Origin: Asterochloris sp. CNOR1
Lineage: Eukaryota; Chlorophyta; Trebouxiophyceae; Trebouxiales; Trebouxiaceae
DNA: 64,000 nucleotides
Direction: 5' to 3'
NCBI GenBank assembly: GCA_963969365.1
Contig: OZ017751.1
Span: 2,232,001 to 2,296,000, forward strand
In this document: one piece after another, positions 25,308-36,133 of the stretch
How the letters are laid out: each line of letters starts with the position of its first letter
How positions within the stretch are numbered: the first letter of the stretch is position 1
Notes under the pieces: model-generated
The model's input: only the letters and a program-made list of their open reading frames with translations
Told to the model about the DNA's origin: nothing
The model's database searches: none
Position numbers and translations under genes: made by a program

Positions 25308-27773
25308 TCAAAAGACAGCAGCATCGCCGAGCTCCTGACCTTTCAGTCCCTCCTTGACAGCCCGCTGGAAAAAGGCTTCCAAGGTGTCTTTACCATAACT
25401 AGGGGTTGCATCTGCAACATATTCTTTCTTCTTTGGATCCCAAACCAACATGCTCTCGGTGGCATAATACCTGCCAATGCGACCAAACTCTGCAGAGTCC
25501 TGCAGGCCAGCAGCAAGCAGCCTCCTCACTTTGCCTTTTAATTGTGTAGCCAGGAGCAGTTGGCAAGGCTGGGGTTTCCTGCTGTCAGCACCATGATACA
25601 AGCCAATGGCCAATAAGGAACGTCAGCAATCTTGAGCCACGCAGCAGCCCTAAGCTCACTTCCAGTGCAGGGAAGACCCGTGCCAGCCCATCAAAGACGC
25701 TGATGATGCCGTCCATGAGCCCAATGGGGGCTCGAATGAACTTGGGCTTCTTCCCGCTCAGCTCGAACAGATACTCGCCCTGCTCCTTAGCAGACCAGGC
25801 TTTGCCTGGTCCTGCGGGAGGAGGCAAAACACTGAGTACTGGTCCAGGTAGGCCTGCAGTCTCAGCATGTGGCTCCTCACGGCTGACAGACATTGCTGGA
25901 CCACCCTGCTGCAGCCACCATGCAGCAGCAGCACAGGCAAAGCAACTGAGGATTTAGGGCACGGGGCTAATAGCATCATGCTGCGGTACTCATGCAGCCT
26001 GCTCAAGAAGCAAGCACTGCAAAGTGCTTCAATGTTGATATACTGCTGGCAGCTGAAGCTTGGCAATGAGCGCTGCGGAATGAAAGCGTTCCAGCAGGGC
26101 CGCCTGGCCGGGACTGCCTGGGATCTGCAGCCTCACCTCCAATGGGCAGGACCTGGTTCACTTTGTCTTCCTTGGCCACACAGTCAGCCATGAAGGCGGC
26201 CAGGTCAGCCTCACTGATCGGCTTGCAGCTGGCCAGCTGGCCGTCGCCAAACATGATGTATGGTTTCCCTGTCTTCACGTTTTCCACCTGCAGCAAAGCG
26301 CCACTTTCTGTGCCAGTGCGCAAAGCCTGTAGCCTGCCTGTGCCCTGCCAGCAGCTGCTGTTGTCATGCATAACGAAGGCAAGAACTTCACAATGCAGCA
26401 GATCAGACGATTTACCTTCCTGGTCCACCAGGGCACCAGTGGCAGGCGTTGATGTGTTTATTGAAGCACACCATGGCCAGATGCACTCCTGAGCTCTGCA
26501 GCAACCTCACCTGGCCTGCCAGGGATTTGAAGAAGGCTGTGGGCCTGACGATGCTGTATGTGATGTCGCCAGCAGACTGCAGTGTCTCCTCAAATTTCAG
26601 CTTGGCATGCTGGAACTCCAGAAGGGGCTTCTGGACACAGATGGCGCTGAGGAGGACAAAGTGAGATGCTCCATGCTTCCGTGCTGCGTTCAGTGTGTTC
26701 AGGGTTGCCTGATAGTCGATGGCCCACGAGTCTTTCTGCAGACACAGATGGACGAGTTGAGAGCATGCCGGCCTGTGGCTGATGTGCTCTGCCGTGGGCA
26801 CGAAGTAAGCCCCAGCTACATTTAGACCTTCAGGCCTCCCTGAAAGAGCCTGAGACCCAAGCCAGCTTCAGGTAACGGGCAGGAGACGCTTGCAGGCGCT
26901 CTGCATACTAGATGCCGCGGCCCTGGAGCAAAAAGGGCAATGGCCTGGGAAGCATTGCTGACCAGCAGCCTTGCATCCAGCAGGGTGACCACCAGAACTC
27001 TGTGGCCGCCAGATTGGCTCAGGTCAGTCAGCGGACAGCAGGTCACCTTGCCCCCAGTCCGGCTGGCCAGGCAGGACACCACCACATCCACCGGGTCTGA
27101 GAAGGCTGCCCGCGCCAGCGACTCCTCATCGCTCACGCTGCCAAAGCGCACCTCAGCACCCTGGAGCTCCTGCGGGGGGGACAGCCAGCAGAGTCCGTCT
27201 GGTGTTGCGCCATCACCCAGTGCTGTGCGCTGCGACTGGAAGGCAGCCAATAAAGTCATACACCTGGGGCCAGCTGCAGAAGTCGATGCATCTCAAACTT
27301 GCTTGTCCAGGCCACCCGAGCCTGTTATGCTTCCAGAATTGGCATACTCCAGCCACAACAACCATATCCGATCTGTGGCACCATGCAAGCATACACTCCA
27401 CCAGGGAGTCTGCTGCAGGCCTCCGAGGAAAGGGTTGGCGCACCTTCTGCACATCCTGTGTGCTCTGCTTGCCTCCAATGCCACTCTTCTCCCTGGCAAA
27501 GGCCACCACATTGTAGCCCCGCTTCACCAGCTCCTTGACAACAAACTTGCCAATGTAGCCAGTCGCTCCAAATACCACGACGCGAACATCCCTTGCATCG
27601 CGCTGGCGGTACTCTGACTTTGCCTGCTGCGCAGCAGCCCCTGAGGCCTTGCAGCGGCTCCACTGCCGCGTTTTGTGGGAAGCTCTGCTGCCTCGCAGCT
27701 CATGCCGCTGTAGTAAGCAAAGTGGCAAGCGTTCAAAATAGTTCACAGGAGTCGTGGCCAACATAAGCTCCAT
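25308..27773 (-). CDS. DVR: Divinyl chlorophyllide a 8-vinyl reductase (second copy)
   Basis: This is an apparently identical copy of the gene at 15635-18100: same start, transit peptide, GATGYIG motif, six exons and stop. It keeps its full upstream region, shared with the second DUF1995 copy, so it should be as functional as the first. With no visible substitutions, the two copies are expected to be indistinguishable by short reads. Confidence 0.93.
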
Positions 27774-28009
27774 ATTGTAGCGAGCACACCTGAGCTACAT
27801 GTTGTAGCCGAGATGACAGCCTGATGTAGGCTGTGGCTACACGGACCTGGGCATGCCGCTGCACACCACAGTGCACAGCACAGCGATCCAGATGAGCAGC
27901 TGAGCAGCCTGCCATCCGCATCTCAGGATGAGGTGTCCCCCTTTTTTGCTGACCTGATTTGGGCAGCATTACCCCTTCAGTAGACCTTGTTTCTGAAAAT
28001 CGCCTCTCC

Positions 28010-29851
28010 ATGCATTTCAGCACCATGTTGGGGAGCAGCAAGCACTCTAGCTGTCAGCCCTCCTCTCAGTGGCAGCATGCAGGTCATGCCTATCAGGCGC
28101 AACCATACATGCATCTAAAAAAGACAGCACGTGGCAGGCACATGACCAGTGCTGCAGCAGATCCAGCAGTGGATTCAAGGTGAGTGCAGGCATTTCTCGA
28201 GATGGCCTGTCACCCAGTGGTTGCACTGACAGCTGTGCAGGCAGTCTGCAGGCAGAAGGTGTATGCCGTGCCGCAGAATGCCGAGCAGGTCAGCCAGCAG
28301 GCGCTGGCAGCCAGTCTCAGGGCGCATGCAGATGGCAAATTACGGCAGCGTCTCGAGTTGCTGCTGCCCCTGATTGGTGCCACGGATCTTGACGACTGGT
28401 GAGACTGCCCCAGCGCCGCCTGGCAGCCTTTGCACCTGTGCCCCAGGCAGCCTGTCGTTGCACAGCACAGCCAGCTCAGCAAGGCTAGCTATGCATGCAA
28501 GCAATGCTTCCAGTCTGTATGACACTTGCGGTCGCAGCTCACAGTCTCCTCACTCTGGCTCCTCAGAGCAGACCGCATGCTTGGGTGGCCCTGCAGGCCT
28601 GGAGGTGTGAGGCAACAGTTCAAGGCTGTGTTGCCCATGGTGGAGTACATACTCAAAGGCCTTAGAGCAGATGCTGGCCTACGAGGCCCCTTGGCTGCCA
28701 GCATCTGGGATCAGGTGTGAACACACACACACACACACAGCTGCAAGATGAAGATTCGGCTGGAGGGCAACCTTGGTGGCACCAAAAGTCAGTTGCAGAA
28801 CAAATGCCTCACTCTGCAGGGTGACGCTGTGGGAGCATGGATCAGTGAGAAGATCTGTGCTGTGGTGTTCCCCACTCCAGAAACCATTCGCAAGGTGGGC
28901 GCCTCGACACCCTGCTGGCCTGCCTGAGATATGCAGCTCCGCGGAATTCGCTGGGAAGACAGGCTTGTCTGGCTGCTGCAGCTCAGCAGGTGTTCCATTC
29001 CTTCAGGGTCTCAGCACCGCACTTGTGGACACAAATGACATTGAAGTTGTGCCTTTGCAGGCCAGAGAAGCCGCTGGCACAGATAAGCTGACGCTGCTGG
29101 TGAACCCCCAGTGGCAGCTTGGCCAGGTGAGCCCATCACAGTGTGCAGGACAATGCAGCCTGGAGGATCACAGCCTGTTGATCAACTGTATAACGCCGCC
29201 CAAGGCTGCACCGTCTGGCCATTCACCGATCACCTGAGAGCTTTGTCTTGCAGGTCATCTCAGACTTTGGCTGGGGGCAGAAAAAGCAGGGCACGGAGGA
29301 GTGGCTTGCCACCTTTGAGGATACCTACTTTCTCAAGCAGTACCGCATAGGCGGCGATGCCATCAGGTGAGTCTTATCAGCTTGCCAGCAATTCAGAGAG
29401 CCCCAGGCTAGCAGGCTGTTGTGGCATCACCAATGTCAGCAGCTCTGTTGATGCTGAAACCCGCCATGATGATCACAAGCGTGCTGGCTTGCCTACCTGT
29501 TGCTCAGGCTGCACATCAGCCCAGTGAATTTGGCATCCATGCACAATGGCGATGCCTGCAGGGCCTTCCTGTCCCATGCAGTCTCCTTTGCCAGCTTGGA
29601 TCCCCTTCTGAAGGCCTGAGTTGGCTGTCTGCACGTGCAGGCTGCTGAGATGCTACCCAGGGCAGTGGCAGGTGCACCTGGTGGACGAGGGAGGCCTTTC
29701 TGAATGTGTGCACTCCCAGGACATACGTCCAACTTACAAGGAGCTGGAAACAATTCTCAAGGGCATTGCTGGATCTGCCTCCTCCAAGGGCTGGCGGGAA
29801 CGCCTGAGGACTGAGTTTGCCTTCAATAGAGACTCCCTGAAAAGGAAGTAA
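28010..29851 (+). CDS. DUF1995-domain protein, probably plastid (second copy)
   Basis: Identical copy of the gene at 18337-20178, with the same leader, exon order and stop. Unlike the first copy, its 3' end converges on the complete cyclin gene, 286 bp between stops. The function remains unassigned beyond the DUF1995 family. Confidence 0.78.
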
Positions 29852-30137
29852 ATCTATTCTTGAGGGCATATTGCCCTTTCCCTTTTGAGAGCTCGTCCTG
29901 TTGCTTGTCCAGGAGTCAGAGCTGCCTGGCATAATTCAATATGGCAGTGCGCACATGCTCATTCACATCTTAACGACTACTCTACAGTTGTCTTGGTGCT
30001 GCAAAATCATGCTGGGGATCAATCTTTGGCAGATGAGGGACTGTACAAAAGAGGTGTCATTCTGTGTACACTTCAGCAGAAAACATGTGTTAGGAAAGAT
30101 GTAGCGTCATTCATTGCTGATATCTGCTGCGCCTGGC

Positions 30138-33100
30138 TCAGCTGCAACGCTGCTTCTTCAGGGGCGAGGTCTGGGTCGAATACCCGATTGGCTGTTTGAG
30201 GGAGATTGTGTGAGACGTGAGGACCTTCATGGGCTGCCGCCCAGGCGCCAGCACAATGCGGTGCCCGGCCTGCTTGGTGTGCGCCATCGAGGTGTGCCTT
30301 GCTGACGTGGCGCCGCTCCTGCCCAGGTTTTCGTTCCCCATAGGGGTAAAGCCCGCCGCTGGAGGCGCCTGCAGAGCGCCCTCCTCCCACCACTGGGCTT
30401 GCAGGGGCTCTGCAGCAGGGCTGGCAGCGTGCTGCTGTAGCCCCTCCCTGTGTACCCACACCTCTGCTTGCGGCCTGCTGCTGGCAGCCAACCCCGCTAC
30501 ATCTGTGCCTTTGGCGGGCAGACGGGGGGTTTGCATTGTGGCTCTTCCTGGTGGGGTGCACCCCAGCCCGCTGACCGCAGCAGGCTCGCTGCCAGCGCCG
30601 CGCACCTGCTCCTCCGCAGCCAGGGCCGCCCTGGCACTGCCGGGTGCCTGATGCCCGACTGTGCTGGCCAGCAGGCCGCTGGCCTGCGCCACAACATCCA
30701 CAGGCAGCACGTGGCGGCTGCTGGCAGCAGACTCCAGCCCCGCCCTGTTGACAAGCGGCTGCGGTGGCGGGGATGCCTCCAGCGCAGGCCCCGGGCCAGC
30801 TGCAGCCCCCACTCTGCTGCCAGTTGCGCCCATGCGTGATGGCTGCGCCCCTGCCTGGAAGATGGCTTCTGGCAGGTAGGAGTGGGGCCCAGTGCTGCTT
30901 GCGCAGTGCCACTGGGCTTGGCTATACTTCTCCTTGGGCGCCATCATGGGGCTGTGGGCATCGTCTGCCTCGTCCATGCGGCGGTGCAGCTCCAGCAGTT
31001 CCTCCATGCAACAGCCTGCAGAAGTGCGTCAGGTCTGAATCAGCAGCAGCGTTGCACGGCGGTGCAGGGTAGAGACATGTAGCTGCAATGCCTTCCTGAA
31101 ACATGAGAATGCAGCTTTAGAAGATCGCCTGTGCAGCAGCCTGCAACGAGGAAGCAGGAGGGCATTGGAGGGGAGCGTGCAGCAACGAGTTCCGAGGTCC
31201 TCTGCAGCAGCCTGCAGCAAGGAGACAGGAAGCTTTGGCAAGAGCCTGCAGCCGCATGTGGTGGGTGTCTAGCACACTTTCCCAAGGCAAGAGGGAGGAG
31301 TGCAGCACCTGCATGCTGCAGCCTACACGGGCATGCGGTGAATGCATGTGCTCCAGTAGGTCATGAGCAGTTTGCACACAGGCAGCTGTATGGACGAGTT
31401 CGGCAGGCTGCCCCAGAGCATGGCAGCACTTACTATCCATCAAGCAGCCCTGCAAAGCGTTGCAGCAGTGCATTCAAGCAGTGCAGCTGCAGTACATGGC
31501 AAGCGATTCTCCAACCTGAGGAAGGAGCACATGGCAGGCTCGACAGCAGGCTTCTTCTGGTGCAGGGCGCAAGAGGCTGCAGGCTGGCGCGGCGTCTGCC
31601 ACTTGCACCAGATAGTGTAGCTTGACATCAGACCATGAATATTCATGGTCTGATGTGGTTGTTGCAATGCGAAACAGCCAGGTCCTGCTGTATCCAGGCT
31701 GATTAGCAGCAGGGTAGCTGAAGCACCTTACAGACAACAGACTGCAGCATGACCGATCAGGTCTGCACAGAGAAGACCGTGAGGCATGACACTGTGCAGC
31801 TCAGTGCACCAGATGACCCACCTAGCTGCTGATGCATGTAGTCAGACAGGTGCTGCAGCTGCCCACCCTGCAGCGGAGAAATATACCAGACATGTCCCAG
31901 CAACAGCTTACCTAGCAGCTGGGGTGTGTATCCAGACAGATCTCTCAGCTGCGCAGCGATGCGGGCAGGGCCGCAGTAGGACTCTCCCAGCAGGACAGCC
32001 GCGGCAGCTATCACTGAGGGCGGGAAGTAAAGCATGCGATACTCGATCAGGGCCAGCTCCTGTAGCCAGGGCAGCAGCGGCATGGTGAGGATCACTGAAG
32101 AGGACACCAGAGCAATGCTGTGCAGCTGCAGCAAAGCCCCGGTTCTGCTTGGGCACTGCAGGAAGCAGAAGCTGGAAGGCAGGGGCAGCCCTGGGAGAGG
32201 GGATGCCACATGTTGGTGACGCCATGTGCAGCCTGCCTCAAGCTGCAGCCAGCACCAGTCCGCCTGCTGCTCCCATCTTCCTGCTGATGCAATGCCCAGC
32301 CTACACCACAAGCTGCAGCCAGTGCTCTTCTGCAGACGGGTAGTGCAGTGGGTCTCGTCTACACCATGCGTCAGGGCTACCTTCGGTGCTAAACACACCT
32401 TGCCCCGCACTGCAGCACAGCCGCTTTGCTGCAGGGCCCTCATACTGGGCACCATGCCACATTTATCTAGTCATTGCACACCTATGCGCCCCAGTCCACG
32501 CCCATCTGCATAGCTGCCTGTACCTGCAGGCCTGTCATTTTCTTGCGCAATTCCTGCGGCAACGCAGGTGCCGATTCACGGCACACACAAGGTGAGCGCA
32601 GCACCCCAATCCCTGCCGTCCTACCCCCGTGTTTTGGTGTTTTGTTCCACCCGGTGCTCCTGAGAGGCAGCGCAGCAAACTGTCCCCATGGCTGCTGGTG
32701 CGGACGGCCGCCCCCAATGGTTTACAGCCCTCACTGCATACATCCAGGCAGGAAGAGCCGCTTTTGTGCTGCATTGCAGGTGCCTACTCACTGTGTACAT
32801 GGAGGCCAGCGCTGCTGCACGCCCATGTAGCCCCACTCCCTCGCTGAAGATGGAGAGGAAGGTGTGGGCAGTGGGGGAGTTCAGCCGGAAGTCGAGTGTC
32901 TGCAGGACAAGGCCCTCCATGGCGTGCAGGTCAGACACCTGCAGGGCAGGCGATGGGTTTCTGGCGACGACATGCCTGCTGCCCCAATGTGGCGCCCGCC
33001 TGTTGTAGTACGTGCTTGTCGTGAAGGCATCAGATGCCTGCATGAGAGGTGACCGGGAGGTGGGCTGCCCGCTGTGATGCCTGCCAGGCCACTGCGCAAG

Positions 33101-35975
33101 TGCCAATGCTGCAGTGGGGCAGTGACAGCCACTGGTGCCGGCCAGGCCACTGCTTTGGTCCTAAGTCCGCATAGTGGGGCTGGTGCAGCCTGTTGGTAGC
33201 CCTCGACTTTGTGATCGACACACGGCGGTGCTGTGTGGCCAGATGGCAGTGAAAGCGGCAGTTAGGCTGACTGTGCCAATGAGCCACAACCAGGCGGCCA
33301 AGCGGGCCAGCGGCACTGAGCAACTTGAAGCCTTGGCTTCCATTTGCTGGGCCTGGTGCCTCACTGGCAGATACATGGTGCTGGACAGTCAGCAGCCTCA
33401 TGCAGACCTGTCAGCAAAAGCTACTCACCAGAAAACAGTGATCTGCAATTGCAGTGCATTCTCTCAGCGAGGGGTGCAGCTCCTGCACAGCAAATTGATG
33501 CAATGTCAGCGCCTGTCAAGAACAATATGATTTCAGTTTACAGGGCAGTCACATCAGTGAAATTCTGACTTGGCAGCTTTGAGAGGGCTAGGTGCTGCTC
33601 ACCTCCTCATGCTTGGAAGCCAGCAGGAGACAGCACACAGCCAGCAGCTGCAAAGTATTCCGCTTTGTTCCCTGCAGACAGGGACAGGGTGAGATGCGTG
33701 TAATGTCAGATCTGCCAGCAACAGCAAGAAGGCTAACGCCAATCCAACAGTGCCGGGGCATTCAAGCCCCTATTATGTGGGACAGGGCTTGTTTGTGGTG
33801 GTCAACATGTGGGCAGCTGTGCAAGTCCTTGGATTGCATGCTCAGCTGCACAATGCTGCTCCTGCAGAGCACACCGCTGCTAGGCTTGCGCCTTGTGGCC
33901 ACACCACAAGGACTTTTTCAGTCAGACAGCCTGTTCGCCCCTTTCTCAAGCCGCGCCGGGTCCTTTCCAGCCTCGGCACACATGCTCTTCTCCTACACAT
34001 GCCATCTGTTCTACCCCAGCCCCTGCATAGGCCGCACCCCGGCAGCAGCCCTCCGCGACTGGCCCGCCCGCAGACTGTTCCTGGTGCCTCACCCGCGTCT
34101 GGCTCAGGTACCGGTCAAACAGGTGGGTTGCCAGGAACAGCGTCTCCTGGTGCATCTCAAACTCAAGCGCCACCTCCACCAGCCAGCTGATGGCAATGGC
34201 CCGCATGCTGGGCTGCAGGTATAGGTCAGGCTCCACCTCCCGTGAGTGTCTCTGCAGGTAGTCGGGGTCAGGCAGCAGCGCCACCTCTGTTGTGTATAGG
34301 TTCCTGCGTGGCCACAGCCAGGGAACCTGTGCGCTCAATGGTGCAGCATCTGTGGTACAACAGGGGTTGGGCAGCAAGACCATCTCGTTGTGGTGCAGTA
34401 TCTGTGGCACAGTCGGGGTTGGGCAGCAAGACCATCTCGTGTAGTAAAGGTTCCTGCAGTGGCATTATGTAGGGCTCGATGAATTGACCATGTGCAATCT
34501 CCAGAAGTGATGCTGCCGCTGGGGCAGCTCAGGTGCAAAGTGATGCATTCACTGTGGCAGCCAGGGTCAAGTCCATAAGATGAATTGTGCCTGATACAGG
34601 TCTCTGCAGGGGCAGCACAGTAGGCTGAGGGTACTGGACGTTCTGCAGGGTTGAACAGGGCTGCCTGTGGCTTGTACACGGTTCTGCAGGACTCGATCCT
34701 GTCAAGCTCAGTCCTGTGTGACTCAGCACAATGAAGCCCAAGCATGTGTTCACCGACACGCACAGTGCCTTGCTGCATGGCATCCCCATCACTCGGCGTC
34801 TAGCACCACGAAGATGGGTGCGCAATTGCTGGCTCCATTCCTTGGGCTTTCTGTGGGCAAGTGTTACTGGCGCTCCATTGAGCTGCCTCAGTGTTCCAGT
34901 CAAGTGCAGAAGGCGCGTCCTTGCTGAGCATACTGCCACCATAGATGAGCTCATTTGCCTCCCTTGGCACAGGCCCTGCATGTGACTCTCAGCGCCAGCA
35001 CTGCAGCTCATGCATGCCACCTTTTCCCTGATGCCATTGCAGCCACCCTGCTTGACAGCCACCGGCGTCTTTGCACCTGACCATCTCATGCAGGTCCAGC
35101 TCTGAGGCGAGGGCCTGGCGCTGCTGGGCAGGGTCGTCCACTGCAGGCCTTGGGCTGTCATGCCGCAGGTGAGCCAGGGGCGCCTGCTGCAGCAGCGGTG
35201 CGGGGCTAGCCCTGTCGTGGAACAGATCTGACTCCCCGCAGCAAAGATCTGCAGGCAGGGCACACAATGTGGGCTGCTCAGCTTGTTCAGCAGGCACAGG
35301 GTCAGAAGCTGCGCCTCATCCATGATTCATAGGTGAGATCCTGAACTTGGCGCCAGGGAGGAGTTGAGCATGCCTGAAATGCGCATGCTGCACCTGCATA
35401 GGTGCTGGCTGCAGACTGCTGGGAATCGCTGATGGGCAGGCTGATAGGCAGGGCAGGGATGTCTGCTCCAGCTCCGAAACGGGACCGAACTCGTGCCACT
35501 GGCGATCTGCCCCAGCTCAGGGCACTCCTCTCCTCCGAGATCAGTCCGCTGTCTGCCTCCTGCACCGAATGTTGGGGGCGGTCAAAATTGTGGCGCTCAA
35601 TCAAGCCAAGTAAATCTGCACCCACCCTTGCTCTCTTGGTGGGAGTGTCATCCTCCAAAGCAGTGTCCAGGCCTCGCTGCAGTCAGGGGAGCATTTCGTT
35701 TCCCAAACAGTCCATGCACTCTCAGGGAAGCAGCTGACTGTGGCGCATGGGCCATGAAAGGGCATGCAGCACATCACCTTGGAGCCTGATGAGTTGGCTT
35801 TCAGCATGCCTGCATGGTGCGTCACTGGCAGCATGGGCACGTCCACTGCAGTCTGGGTGCTGCTGGCAGAGTCTGTCCTGTGTAGCAGGCGCAGAGGGCT
35901 GGAGATGGGGGCTTGGTGCTGCTGTGCTGCCCACCTCTGATCACTCTGCTTGACTGCAGGCAGGCAATGGGCCAT
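30138..35975 (-). CDS. Mitotic-type (A-like) cyclin
   Basis: Cyclins activate cyclin-dependent kinases. The cyclin box is clear: MRAIAISWLVEVALEFEMHQ then FLATHLFDRYLS (exon about 34303-34100), LQLLAVCCLLLASKHEE (about 33675-33604), and LVLQTLDFRLNSPTAHTFL (about 32943-32794). The second cyclin fold has LIEYRMLYFPPSVIAAAAVLL (about 32081-31912). The terminal exon (about 31012-30138) has LLELHRRMDEAD and EKYSQAQW, like the AxREKY tail of A-type cyclins, then a long low-complexity extension to LKKQRCS. N-terminal exons near 35975-35782, 35672-35390 and 35270-35077 are variable and contain TPTKRARVG; no destruction box was confirmed, and the start at 35975 is a guess. One exon between 32790 and 32090 may be missing. 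Intron 5' to the exon at 34303 carries exon-start repeats. Confidence 0.8.
31625..31656. repeat. Perfect 32-bp palindrome
   Basis: The 16-base arm ACATCAGACCATGAAT is followed immediately by its exact reverse complement, with no loop. It lies in a cyclin intron. The flanking bases do not extend the symmetry. Confidence 0.95.
31815..31925 (-). repeat. Ghost copy of an exon end in a cyclin intron
   Basis: The exon end at 31912 encodes AQLRDLSGYTPQLLG before a GTAAGC donor. A diverged copy about 90 bp further into the intron encodes GQLQHLSDYMHQQLG and ends at a GTGGGT donor-like site near 31822. Confidence 0.7.
34262..34465 (-). repeat. Ghost copies of an exon start in a cyclin intron
   Basis: The start of the cyclin-box exon (34303, codons for EVALLPDPDY) is echoed twice upstream as EMVLLPNP-like sequence. 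On the plus strand the two ghosts share GGGTTGGGCAGCAAGACC, beginning near 34363 and 34416, about 52 bp apart. Confidence 0.75.
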
Positions 35976-36133
35976 CTATCTTCTGACTGGATCTGGGCTG
36001 CAGCTGTGAGGCACCAAGCCCAGAAGCTCGGCGTTTGCTTTGGCGGAGTCCCTGATTCTAAAGTGGTCAGCATGCAGGTCAACACTGTTTGCAATTTCTG
36101 GTGCTAAACAGTGCAGGTGCTGATCAGGTAGCC

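Larger units (their letters stand above)
20911..30583. repeat. 9,673-bp tandem duplication, second unit
   Basis: A direct copy of 11238-20910. Its right edge sits inside the last exon of the complete cyclin gene and its left edge inside what was PPR intron 3. By eye I found no difference between units, in introns, intergenic DNA or the AC microsatellite. Confidence 0.95.

Noticed and set aside
30073-30912. A 279-codon minus-strand open frame overlapping the cyclin last exon
   Set aside because: The alternative frame (30138-31012) carries the cyclin tail motif EKYSQAQW; this one is a low-complexity shadow in GC-rich DNA.
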